From Candidatus Thorarchaeota archaeon (GTDB lineage Archaea > Asgardarchaeota > Thorarchaeia > Thorarchaeales > Thorarchaeaceae): a DNA stretch of 7,404 nucleotides. The stretch is from NCBI GenBank assembly GCA_011365025.1, contig RDOF01000078.1, forward strand, positions 1 through 7,404, written 5' to 3'. Under the pieces are notes generated by a model that ran no database searches, had not been told where the DNA came from, and saw only the letters and a program-made list of their open reading frames with translations. Both the position numbers and the translations under genes were made by a program. Below, piece by piece: positions 1 to 6,375 of the stretch. Position 1 is the stretch's first letter; each line of letters opens with the position of its first letter.

Positions 1-1
1 C

Positions 2-1900
2 AACGGTATCTATGAATTGACTCTCGACATGACTGGTTTGATTGCTCAGGACTATCCATTCACAGTCCAAGCTGAGAAGCAGTTTTACCAGACTGCGACC
101 ATTCTCATCTCTGTCACACCAGGTGCGTCGACATTCACTCTTCAGCTAGCACGAACAACGGTCTACGCTCAATGGGGTGAATTGGCCGAGATTCGAATTG
201 ATGTTAGAGAGAGCTACTATCTCTCTTTGATTCCAGGAGCAAATGTCACTCTATTTTGGAATGCGGTCTATTATGACTTCACCGACCTTAACAATGGAAC
301 ATATGTTCTGTTTCTTGATACCTCCAATAACAACTTCGGAATATACAATCCACAAATCTCAGTATCAAGAGAGTACTACCAGACTAGACAGACCTCCTTG
401 ACGCTGGTAGTAACAAAGGCTCCTGGCCAGGTAGTAAGCGAGCAAACATCATATGATGTGGTGATTAACACGGCGCACGAGATAACAATCTACCTGAATG
501 ATTCTTTGAACAGTGGTCCTGTAGTCGCCACTTCCATTTCGCTTGAATGGAACAACACTATCTACCCAATTGCCGGAAATGGAACGCCTGGGTTCTATAC
601 ATTTACTATTGATGTGACTGGATTCGATATTGGTCCCTATCAGGCCATTATCAGTGTGGCTGCACTGAATCACCAATTCCTTGACTACATACTGGACATC
701 AATGTCGTTCCAATCCCAACTCTCATCTCCCATATACCTGCAGAACCTGCAATCTTCCTCATTAGAGGAGATCAGCTGATAATTCTGGTACACTACAATG
801 ACTCATACTACGGTGGATTTATTCTTGGAGCCAATGTTTCCTACACCATTGCAGGCCTAACTGGGTCCTTTATCCCAGAGGCTAATGGAACATATAGCGC
901 AGTTATTGGCACAAGCAGTCTTGCAGCTCAGACTTTCTTCCTTAGAATCGAAGGCAGCAGAACCGGGTACTCCACAGCTACACGGAGAATACCGGTCACT
1001 CTGCTACCTGTTCCTACAATACTCTTGGCAGACAAGACCTTCGACTCAGGCCACCATAACGAAATCGTTGAATTCTCATTCTACTACAACGATACTCACA
1101 ACAACCAACCAATAACAGGCGCACTTGGACTTGTTAGCTGGGAAGGCGGATCATTCACGGCTGAGGAAATTGGTGGTGGATACTATCTGGCTGCAATTGT
1201 GCTGACTCCCACCTCTCCTAGGCCCTACGACATATCGGTGACGTTTAGTAGGCAAGACTATGAAACCGCTTCAATAATCATCAGGGTGCAGATTGAAGCG
1301 ACACCAGCAACGGTCACAGCTCCGGCGAGTGTATCGATACCAGTTAATGACACAACTGTGGATCACTTTGTCTATCTGACGGTAAAGAGTGATCTAGACA
1401 ACTCCACACTGACAGGGTTCATTGGGATTGCATACTGGACCACCATTGGTGAAGTGGAGCTAAGCGTAAATGAAACCTCGGGTGACTACTACTTCCAGAT
1501 AGACCCATTCCTTCCATTAGGGTCCTACACTGTCGTGGTTTCCTTCAACACGGCCATCTATGATATTGACCAAACCACAATAGAAGTGATTGTTCGCCCA
1601 ATAGCGACTAGTCTGACAGTAATAGCTCCAAGCACCTCGCAAATCGACAGCTTCCCAGGGGATTCGATATTAGTATCGCTTCTCTATTTTGACCTCGACC
1701 ATGAACTGGGAATTGATGGTGCTAATATCCAAGTGTCTGTCTCAGGAGGCAACGTCACATACCTTGAGCAGTTCACACAGGTGAATCAAGGCGTCTACGA
1801 GATGACTTTTGTCGTCAATACTCAGCAGACGTTCTACATAACCATCACATTGAGCAAGGACCAGCATATGACAGGCGAGGCTGTTATTACCGTTCGGTCT
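2..1900 (+). repeat. Tandem Ig-like domain repeats, about 98-100 residues each
   Basis: Two landmarks recur in step within the surface protein. The first is a G-x-Y turn (NGIY, NGTY, NGTPGFY, NGTY, GGGYY, SGDYY, QGVY) with its Tyr near bases 11, 302, 596, 893, 1184, 1490 and 1796. The second is a final alternating strand ending in V-x-P or similar (ILISVTP, LTLVVT, DINVVP, PVTLLP, RVQIEATP, VIVRP, VITVRS). Using the second landmark, units run approximately 2-121 (partial), 122-418, 419-712, 713-1009, 1010-1306, 1307-1600 and 1601-1900. The units are diverged: there is no long nucleotide identity, so this is an old protein-level duplication and not a recent DNA repeat. The Ig-like fold is inferred from length and strand pattern. 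Confidence 0.75.
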
Positions 1901-2557
1901 GACATTTCTGGCGCTCAGGTTTTGGCGAGAAACATGGCTCTTATTGGCGGTTTTGCTTTCATATTCCTTGCCGCCTTCATAGTACTCTACGTTCGTGTCT
2001 ACAGCGTGCCAAGAATGATACGAATTTTGAATAAGATGATAAAAGCCATCGCAGGGGGCAAAATACCCAAAGCCCCGCAGGTAGCCTCGCGACAAGAATC
2101 CATCCTGGTGATCGTCAATGAGGACCTGAAAAGTACTGGAATTCAGAAGACGCCTGACGAAGTCGTGGAAGTGCCTATTATAGCCGTCGTTCCGGAAGTT
2201 AACGAACTCCTTGAAAGGTTGGCAGAAATCACTGGCCTTGGAGACGTTGAGCTTGATGCATTCAGGCACGACCTCTCTCGAATGAAGGCAAGCGAGCGTC
2301 CCGGCTTTATCCGAGAAGTGATAGAGCAGGAAGAGGCTCGGCGTGCTGATGCATTAGCAAAAGTCAAGCCGGAGGAAGCCAAGGAACCTAAGCGGGAAAG
2401 CTTGGAAGAAATGCCCTCAGAGCTAGAGGAACTCAGGATGAAGCTGAAGCGCAAAGGCATGTCCAATGATGAGATTGACATCATCATCGACCAGGCCAAG
2501 TCCTTGTCACCGGCTGACCTTGAGGCATTGCTCGACAGTCTGGGCATAAAGCTTTAG
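2..2557 (+). CDS. Repeat-rich, single-pass surface protein with C-terminal membrane anchor and cytoplasmic tail (5' partial)
   Basis: The frame is open to the left edge, and the codons before the TTG at 17 read N-G-I-Y-E, the same motif that recurs in later repeats. The true start is therefore upstream and the TTG is internal; 851 residues are visible. Residues 1-633 are beta-rich, Thr/Ser/Asn/Tyr-rich sequence in units of about 98-100 residues, probably Ig-like sandwiches. One hydrophobic helix follows at about 646-664, then basic residues (R, R, K, K), which by the positive-inside rule put the C-terminus in the cytoplasm. The tail (665-851) is charged and mostly helical, with two similar Leu/Glu-rich modules. 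There are 13 N-x-S/T sequons outside and none inside. A role as an S-layer-like, adhesion or envelope-sensing protein is inferred from architecture; no catalytic motif was recognised. It stands alone on the + strand and converges on the - strand operon. Confidence 0.85.
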   Translation, partial: NGIYELTLDMTGLIAQDYPFTVQAEKQFYQTATILISVTPGASTFTLQLARTTVYAQWGELAEIRIDVRESYYLSLIPGANVTLFWNAVYYDFTDLNNGTYVLFLDTSNNNFGIYNPQISVSREYYQTRQTSLTLVVTKAPGQVVSEQTSYDVVINTAHEITIYLNDSLNSGPVVATSISLEWNNTIYPIAGNGTPGFYTFTIDVTGFDIGPYQAIISVAALNHQFLDYILDINVVPIPTLISHIPAEPAIFLIRGDQLIILVHYNDSYYGGFILGANVSYTIAGLTGSFIPEANGTYSAVIGTSSLAAQTFFLRIEGSRTGYSTATRRIPVTLLPVPTILLADKTFDSGHHNEIVEFSFYYNDTHNNQPITGALGLVSWEGGSFTAEEIGGGYYLAAIVLTPTSPRPYDISVTFSRQDYETASIIIRVQIEATPATVTAPASVSIPVNDTTVDHFVYLTVKSDLDNSTLTGFIGIAYWTTIGEVELSVNETSGDYYFQIDPFLPLGSYTVVVSFNTAIYDIDQTTIEVIVRPIATSLTVIAPSTSQIDSFPGDSILVSLLYFDLDHELGIDGANIQVSVSGGNVTYLEQFTQVNQGVYEMTFVVNTQQTFYITITLSKDQHMTGEAVITVRSDISGAQVLARNMALIGGFAFIFLAAFIVLYVRVYSVPRMIRILNKMIKAIAGGKIPKAPQVASRQESILVIVNEDLKSTGIQKTPDEVVEVPIIAVVPEVNELLERLAEITGLGDVELDAFRHDLSRMKASERPGFIREVIEQEEARRADALAKVKPEEAKEPKRESLEEMPSELEELRMKLKRKGMSNDEIDIIIDQAKSLSPADLEALLDSLGIKL
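1937..1993 (+). other. Transmembrane helix of the surface protein
   Basis: About 19 residues run without a charge (A-L-I-G-G-F-A-F-I-F-L and onward to L-Y-V), flanked outside by A-R-N-M and inside by R-V-Y-S-V-P-R-M-I-R and then K residues. The charge asymmetry supports an N-outside, C-inside orientation. It is the only such segment in the visible part of the protein. The following juxtamembrane stretch (about bases 2012-2075) is basic and amphipathic. Confidence 0.85.
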
Positions 2558-2605
2558 CCAATGAAAGAAAGGGTCACATCAGATAACTGGCGGGGCTCAA
2601 TCTTT
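2558..2605. terminator. Convergent intergenic region, possible T-rich terminators
   Basis: This 48-bp gap separates the 3' ends of the surface-protein gene and tyrS. On the - strand it carries a pyrimidine-rich run, CCCTTTCTTTC, at about 2567-2577, about 30 nt beyond the tyrS stop. On the + strand there is a short CTTTCT at 2602-2607 that overlaps the tyrS stop. Archaeal termination commonly uses T-rich tracts, so both transcripts probably end here, but neither run is a strong U-tract and no convincing stem-loop was found. Confidence 0.25.
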
Positions 2606-3619
2606 CTAGACAAAGCTGCTTTCCACTTCAGTCAATATCTCTGGATTCTCAGAGAAGTACTTTCGAACCGGCTCAAGTAATTCCACTAAACCATCCGAGA
2701 CCGCCTGCTTAACATCCAGAGGGTGAATCTCCTGTTTGATGTAGGATCTCTCGAATTCCTTAAGGGAATCAAATTCGACATCCCCTCCAAACTTCTCCTT
2801 CCTAGGAATCAGTATCTTCCCACTTCTCGGAAACAAGATGTATCTCACAGTAGCAATTATCGGGTTCATCTCCAGAACCCCCGCAGGGCAGTAGGCCTTT
2901 TTGATGGTGCTTCTAATGTCTTCGGTAGAATCTGTAACACGAATGTGAGAAGCAGGATCGGACGCTGACATCTTACTGCCGTCCCCTTTCAAGGAAGGAA
3001 GGAGCGGCATGAAGATGTAGGCTCCCTTCTGGTATCCAACACCTTCCAGCAATTCTCTTCCCAGCATGTAGATATTTCGCTGGTCGATTCCTCCGACGGT
3101 AATATCGGCCTCGAGATACTTAACATCAAGAATCTGCAAAAGCGGGTATAGCAGTTCGGAAACCTTTGCATCTCCCCTCATTCGAACTACTTCACTCGCA
3201 GCTCTCTTGGCTCTGGTTGTTGTAACCCTAGCCGCTATTTTGTACAAATCCTCAACGTAATCACGCTTGTGTTGATAGGTTGACCCTCGTACAAACTTAA
3301 TCTTCTTGGCGAATTTGCCAAGAACGCCTCTGATGCATTCCTCGTAGTACTTCGATCTAAGTTCCATTAATTCAAAGGGGGTCTTCTGATCGTCTAGATG
3401 TGCATGGTAGTCAGCCAAGAGAATTGTCCCCTTTCCACCTAGCTCTGTCAACTGAATTAGCTTATTGAATTGGATTATGTAGGCGAAGTGAAAGGGGCCA
3501 GTTGGAGCAGTTCCATAATAATAGTTGAAGCCCGGCTTATTTTCCAGAATGGTGTTGATTTCTTCCCTTGTAACAACTTCTTCGGAGTTGCTTACGGCGA
3601 TATCTATTGGGCTTGACAA
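2606..3619 (-). CDS. tyrS: Tyrosyl-tRNA synthetase, archaeal/eukaryotic type
   Basis: This class I synthetase joins tyrosine to tRNA-Tyr using ATP in the cytoplasm. Its 337 residues match the short archaeal form: catalytic Rossmann domain plus helical C-terminal domain, with no S4 domain and no EMAPII-like extension. The HIGH-box equivalent is H44-F-A-Y47 in PTGPFHFAY, and the KMSKS loop is K216-M-S-A-S220. Compared by memory with the M. jannaschii enzyme, tyrosine-pocket residues fall at Y34, Y158, Q162, D165 and Q180, with the expected +4, +7 and +22 spacing after Y158. The VGGIDQR signature argues for TyrRS over TrpRS. HxAY and the DDQKTPFELMELR segment resemble human TyrRS more than M. 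jannaschii. The start is TTG: a stop codon lies in frame two codons upstream, and GGTGAG sits 5 nt before it. It is the last gene of the block, 36 nt after the flippase-like gene. Confidence 0.96.
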   Translation of the reverse strand: MSSPIDIAVSNSEEVVTREEINTILENKPGFNYYYGTAPTGPFHFAYIIQFNKLIQLTELGGKGTILLADYHAHLDDQKTPFELMELRSKYYEECIRGVLGKFAKKIKFVRGSTYQHKRDYVEDLYKIAARVTTTRAKRAASEVVRMRGDAKVSELLYPLLQILDVKYLEADITVGGIDQRNIYMLGRELLEGVGYQKGAYIFMPLLPSLKGDGSKMSASDPASHIRVTDSTEDIRSTIKKAYCPAGVLEMNPIIATVRYILFPRSGKILIPRKEKFGGDVEFDSLKEFERSYIKQEIHPLDVKQAVSDGLVELLEPVRKYFSENPEILTEVESSFV

Positions 3620-3624
3620 CTTTG

Positions 3625-3630
3625 CTCACC
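3625..3630 (-). promoter_or_regulatory. Ribosome binding site deciding the TTG start of tyrS
   Basis: GGTGAG on the - strand lies 5 nt upstream of the TTG at 3619 and matches the core complementary to the 16S rRNA 3' end. An in-frame TGA directly upstream excludes a longer protein, and no ATG or GTG offers a good alternative near the N-terminus, so this site fixes an unusual TTG start. Confidence 0.65.
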
Positions 3631-3655
3631 GCAAAAGGCAACAGTGAAACTCGTT

Positions 3656-4702
3656 TTAAGCCTGTTGTCCAGCTTCTCTCTTTCTTCTGCGCGTGACAAT
3701 TCCCAAGGCGATAAAGCCAACCAGAACGCTAAACCATAGGGTCATTAGACGAATGATTATGGTAGCCGCCCCGGCAACAACACTTGCTGTAGTGTCAGGG
3801 AGCCCCAACAGCAATGCGACCAGAATTGCACACGTGACTTCATAGGTCCCGAGTCCGCCAGGGAGGAATGAGAGTGCTCCTATGACTGAAGCAGTAGAAT
3901 GAATGAATGTTGAAACCATAAGAAGTGTGAGCGACGCAGGTGCGAAACTGGGGAGCCCCGCCCCGGTGAGGAGAGATAGGATGAGCCAAAGCTCAATGCA
4001 CTCCATGAACCACCCTGGAATGCTAATGGCTGTGCTAAGTGCCATGGGCTGAGGCTTGAGAGTCTTAACCATTGTGTCCTCAACCAGGTCAATGCTATCT
4101 TGGAATCTCTTCAAGGGGCCGAAGGATATCATTTTTCGAAGAAAGATGTTGTAGAACATTGGCTGACTCAGAAATATGGCTCCCACAATCACTAGTCCTC
4201 CTAGGAAGAGCACGGTAGTCAACTGGTCCACGCCTGAGAGTCCCAACAGAAATCCAACCATTGCGAGAATCACCATTGCCAAGAGATCGGTGACCCTTTC
4301 TGATACGACCACCGGAACGGTCTTTGCAATCGGCGTCCCGTCTAATTCTTTGATGAAGTACCCCTTCACTGCCTCGCCGATCTTGCCTGGAGAGGTCGTG
4401 AGAGTAAACCCTGCGAGGAAAATACTAAAACTGTCGGCATGAGAGAGATGCACGTCAATTCGCCTGAGGAAGTACTGCCACTTGAAATACCTGAGAATGT
4501 AATTCATAAAGGATAAACCCATCATTACGGGGAGTACCCACCACCAGTCCAATCCGGCAATTGCCGCAACGACCTGGTCAAACTGTGTGTAGAACATTAT
4601 TATTAGGTAGACAACCACTGCAGCAAGCACAAAGGCGACCACTTTCCTCATGCTTATGAAGCCGCGTTCGCTGATTTCGTTTGATTCGTTTTGTTCGGTC
4701 AT
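3656..4702 (-). CDS. Flippase-like / lysylphosphatidylglycerol-synthase-TM family integral membrane protein
   Basis: From the ATG at 4702 this is a 348-residue polytopic membrane protein with about eight hydrophobic segments (around 21-38, 52-70, 89-103, 139-157, 161-180, 222-246, 256-278 and 289-336). It has the conserved marks of the LPG_synthase_TM/UPF0104 (TIGR00374-like) family: SPGKIGE at 104-110, SERVTDL at 134-140 and FLPGGLGTYE near 279-288. The tail ends in TRRRKRE, probably cytoplasmic. Family members are the membrane part of MprF and stand-alone proteins often beside glycosyltransferases; lipid or lipid-linked sugar translocation is suspected for them, but this substrate is unknown. 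No soluble aminoacyl-transferase domain is present. A GTG at 4711 could add three residues, but the ATG forms an ATGA overlap with the upstream stop and has AAGGA 10 nt ahead of it, versus 1 nt ahead of the GTG. Confidence 0.88.
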   Translation of the reverse strand: MTEQNESNEISERGFISMRKVVAFVLAAVVVYLIIMFYTQFDQVVAAIAGLDWWWVLPVMMGLSFMNYILRYFKWQYFLRRIDVHLSHADSFSIFLAGFTLTTSPGKIGEAVKGYFIKELDGTPIAKTVPVVVSERVTDLLAMVILAMVGFLLGLSGVDQLTTVLFLGGLVIVGAIFLSQPMFYNIFLRKMISFGPLKRFQDSIDLVEDTMVKTLKPQPMALSTAISIPGWFMECIELWLILSLLTGAGLPSFAPASLTLLMVSTFIHSTASVIGALSFLPGGLGTYEVTCAILVALLLGLPDTTASVVAGAATIIIRLMTLWFSVLVGFIALGIVTRRRKREAGQQA

Positions 4703-5370
4703 AGTGGCCACTTCCTTATACGTTGCCAGATTGCCCCAGGTAAATGTACCACGGGGGTTGAGCAGTGACCCGTAATTTGCGTTCTTCCTCTCTTCAATTC
4801 GGTGTAGATGTCATCCTGCGTTTCAATATCCTGCAGCCATGTCTTCCCTCTGCCGAGTTCTAGCCACATATGACCATCACTTCCGGCTGTCATTGGTTTA
4901 CCCAATCTCTTCGCTAAACGTTGAGCTCTTGTATTGAAATAGGGAAAAATACAGCGTGAGTTAATCCCCTCAATTAGATCCACATGTCTAGCAATCAAAT
5001 CATCAGGAAGTCCTCTTCTTATGGCGGTATGCTTTCGTAAGGGGTCTCTAGGATGTGGAAGAACAGTAATGGCGTCCTGAGCATGTATGTCTTCGGCAAT
5101 CTCTTCAAAGGTTCTATTCTCAATTGGCCCGGTCACAAAGAGACCAATTATCTCTCCGTAGTCCTTCGATTTGAATTCGCATGCATTAATGAGAAACATG
5201 TTATCATGAACTATGGGTTTTGTGATAGATGGTGCCCAGTGCTCAGTTATTGCCATGCCTCTTAGATTCTTTCTCTTCATCCATTGGAACAGAGACTGAG
5301 GCTTGTTGAGACCGTCCTTGGAGTAGTAGGTATGCATATGCAGGTCAAAGGCAGAAAGATTTGGTGTCAT
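4699..5370 (-). CDS. PHP-domain metal-dependent phosphoesterase
   Basis: This 223-residue protein (from the ATG at 5370) carries the ordered PHP signatures: D-L-H11-M-H13 followed by Y-S-K-D-G, I-T-E-H44 (usually T-D-H), a Glu at 65 in NACEF, H106 in LPHPRDP, E134-G-I-N137, and D165-G-H167 followed by ELGRG. These His/Asp/Glu positions would hold a metal cluster for phosphomonoester or phosphodiester hydrolysis. The GSDGH...ELGRG ending resembles stand-alone PHP proteins with a short PHP-associated C-terminal part. There is no signal peptide or membrane segment, so it should be cytoplasmic; the tail is basic (QRIRKWPL). The substrate cannot be read from sequence. Its place between a UbiA prenyltransferase and a flippase-like protein hints at a lipid-linked phospho-sugar. 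A GTG at 5379 could add three residues, but that GTG forms part of the AGGTG ribosome binding site of the ATG. Confidence 0.9.
   Translation of the reverse strand: MTPNLSAFDLHMHTYYSKDGLNKPQSLFQWMKRKNLRGMAITEHWAPSITKPIVHDNMFLINACEFKSKDYGEIIGLFVTGPIENRTFEEIAEDIHAQDAITVLPHPRDPLRKHTAIRRGLPDDLIARHVDLIEGINSRCIFPYFNTRAQRLAKRLGKPMTAGSDGHMWLELGRGKTWLQDIETQDDIYTELKRGRTQITGHCSTPVVHLPGAIWQRIRKWPL
4713..4717 (-). promoter_or_regulatory. Ribosome binding site of the flippase-like gene, inside the PHP gene
   Basis: AAGGA on the - strand lies 10 nt before the ATG at 4702 and only 1 nt before the alternative GTG at 4711, favouring the ATG. It lies within the 3' end of the preceding PHP gene, whose TGA overlaps the ATG as ATGA, a layout typical of translational coupling. 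Confidence 0.5.
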
Positions 5371-5376
5371 GCTCTG

Positions 5377-5381
5377 CACCT
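5377..5381 (-). promoter_or_regulatory. Ribosome binding site of the PHP gene, overlapping the ubiA-like stop
   Basis: AGGTG on the - strand lies 6 nt before the ATG at 5370 and shares bases with the TAG stop (5382-5380) of the prenyltransferase gene. The alternative GTG start at 5379 has no Shine-Dalgarno-like sequence upstream (only CCTCCACCATAG), so this site decides for the ATG. Confidence 0.55.
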
Positions 5382-6363
5382 ATGGTGGAGGAAAGACTCT
5401 AAGGATTATCTCCAGTATGGGCGGCCAGAAGAACATCGAAAGCATCAATGCCCCAAGGAAGAGCACACCCCCTACAAGGAGGCCAGCATCCTTGAATGCA
5501 AGATGCGGCTTTCTGCCAACTGGACTGCCTGATTGGATGAGATAGACGTATCTCAGTATTAGGCCGGCGGCAATTGGTACAGTCATTAAAACCGGCTGAG
5601 TCACTGGGTCCGGAAAGTTGTTGAAGCAATAAAGCGCATAGAATAGAACAAACCATGTGGCTGACATGGTGATACCATGGTCGAGCATATTGTCTGTATA
5701 TTGTGTAAATACCGGCTTGTGAAGTGGAGCATCTTCTCCCAGAAGCTGCAACTCATTCTTTCGCTTGCCAAATGCAAGGATTAGTGCAAAGAAGAAGACT
5801 CCGACGACGAGCCAGGAGGTGAATCCTTTTCCGATGAGAAACGCACCTGCAACCGCACGAAGAATGAATCCAACTGCTACAATTGCTACATCTACAATTG
5901 CCCAATTCCTCAGATAGTAATTGTAGAGCTGTGCATTCGCGAAATAAAGCAGCACCGTTAGTAGAAATAGGCCTCCATAGGCGCTGATTCCGAAGTACTC
6001 ACCCGCTATTCCTATGCCAAAATAGGAAAGCCATAGCCCCACGGCAAATAGAATCACTGCAAGAATAGCAGCATTTCCGAGTGAGATGCTTCCTGAGGGC
6101 AGCGGTCGATCCCGTTTCTCAGGGTGTGCTGCATCCTTCCTGATATCTGTGATGTCGTTTATTACGTACCCAGCGCTGGATACTGCACAAAACGCAAAGA
6201 ACCCGACAACTAGCAGGGGATAGTTTCTCCAATCGAAAATCGCAGGTATTTGAACCCAAGGCCATTCATCAGGTACTTCAACAAACACAATTGCGATGAA
6301 GACCAGCAGGTTCTTGTACCACTGCCAGGGACGCATGAGTTTCACATAGTCTTTTGCAGTCAT
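5380..6363 (-). CDS. UbiA-family prenyltransferase, decaprenyl-phosphate phosphoribosyltransferase type
   Basis: This 327-residue protein has about nine hydrophobic segments, as in the UbiA fold. The first Asp-rich motif is N69-D70-xx-D73-xxx-D77, followed by HPEKRDRPLPSG (80-91). With the N-terminal L-M-R-P-W-Q-W-Y-K-N (9-18), this is typical of the DPPR-synthase branch (mycobacterial Rv3806c/UbiA), which transfers phosphoribose from PRPP to polyprenyl phosphate. Further family-like features are D158 followed by VGFILRAVAGA (164-174), FGKRKNEL (198-205) and KPHLAFKD (285-292). The archaeal lipid enzyme DGGGP synthase is also UbiA-type, but its motif normally lacks the HPxKRxRP form, so I consider that less likely. 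The ATG start is preceded by a strong GGAGAGGAG sequence. It follows the DUF362 gene by 12 nt and precedes the PHP gene by 9 nt. The actual acceptor lipid and donor are inferred. Confidence 0.88.
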   Translation of the reverse strand: MTAKDYVKLMRPWQWYKNLLVFIAIVFVEVPDEWPWVQIPAIFDWRNYPLLVVGFFAFCAVSSAGYVINDITDIRKDAAHPEKRDRPLPSGSISLGNAAILAVILFAVGLWLSYFGIGIAGEYFGISAYGGLFLLTVLLYFANAQLYNYYLRNWAIVDVAIVAVGFILRAVAGAFLIGKGFTSWLVVGVFFFALILAFGKRKNELQLLGEDAPLHKPVFTQYTDNMLDHGITMSATWFVLFYALYCFNNFPDPVTQPVLMTVPIAAGLILRYVYLIQSGSPVGRKPHLAFKDAGLLVGGVLFLGALMLSMFFWPPILEIILRVFPPP

Positions 6364-6366
6364 TCT

Positions 6367-6375
6367 CTCCTCTCC
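6367..6375 (-). promoter_or_regulatory. Strong ribosome binding site of the ubiA-like gene
   Basis: The 12-nt gap after the DUF362 stop is all purine on the - strand (GGAGAGGAGAGA) and offers GGAG at 8 nt and again at 3 nt before the ATG at 6363. It is the strongest Shine-Dalgarno sequence in the window. Confidence 0.7.

Noticed and set aside
17..19. TTG as the start of the surface-protein gene
   Set aside because: The frame stays open to the window edge, and the codons before it continue the repeat motif (N-G-I-Y-E), so the TTG is an internal Leu.
1742..2269. Antisense 175-residue open frame under the surface-protein gene
   Set aside because: It lies wholly inside a gene with clear repeat and membrane-anchor structure and has no recognisable protein features.
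2143..2547. Antisense 134-residue open frame opposite the cytoplasmic tail
   Set aside because: Its Ser-rich composition is what the reverse strand of Glu/Leu-rich coding sequence gives; no domain and no ribosome binding site were recognised.
3654..3659. TTAAAA on the - strand as a TATA box for tyrS
   Set aside because: It overlaps the stop of the preceding gene, matches the archaeal TATA consensus poorly, has no clear BRE, and would place the start of transcription on the ribosome binding site itself.
4709..4711. GTG as the start of the flippase-like gene
   Set aside because: The purine-rich AAGGA is only 1 nt away, too close, whereas the ATG at 4702 has workable spacing and an ATGA overlap. 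It cannot be excluded fully.
5377..5379. GTG as the start of the PHP gene
   Set aside because: It has no ribosome binding site of its own and is part of the AGGTG that serves the ATG at 5370.
5284..5532. + strand open frame across the junction of the PHP and ubiA-like genes
   Set aside because: It is antisense to two well-supported genes and its translation has no family resemblance.
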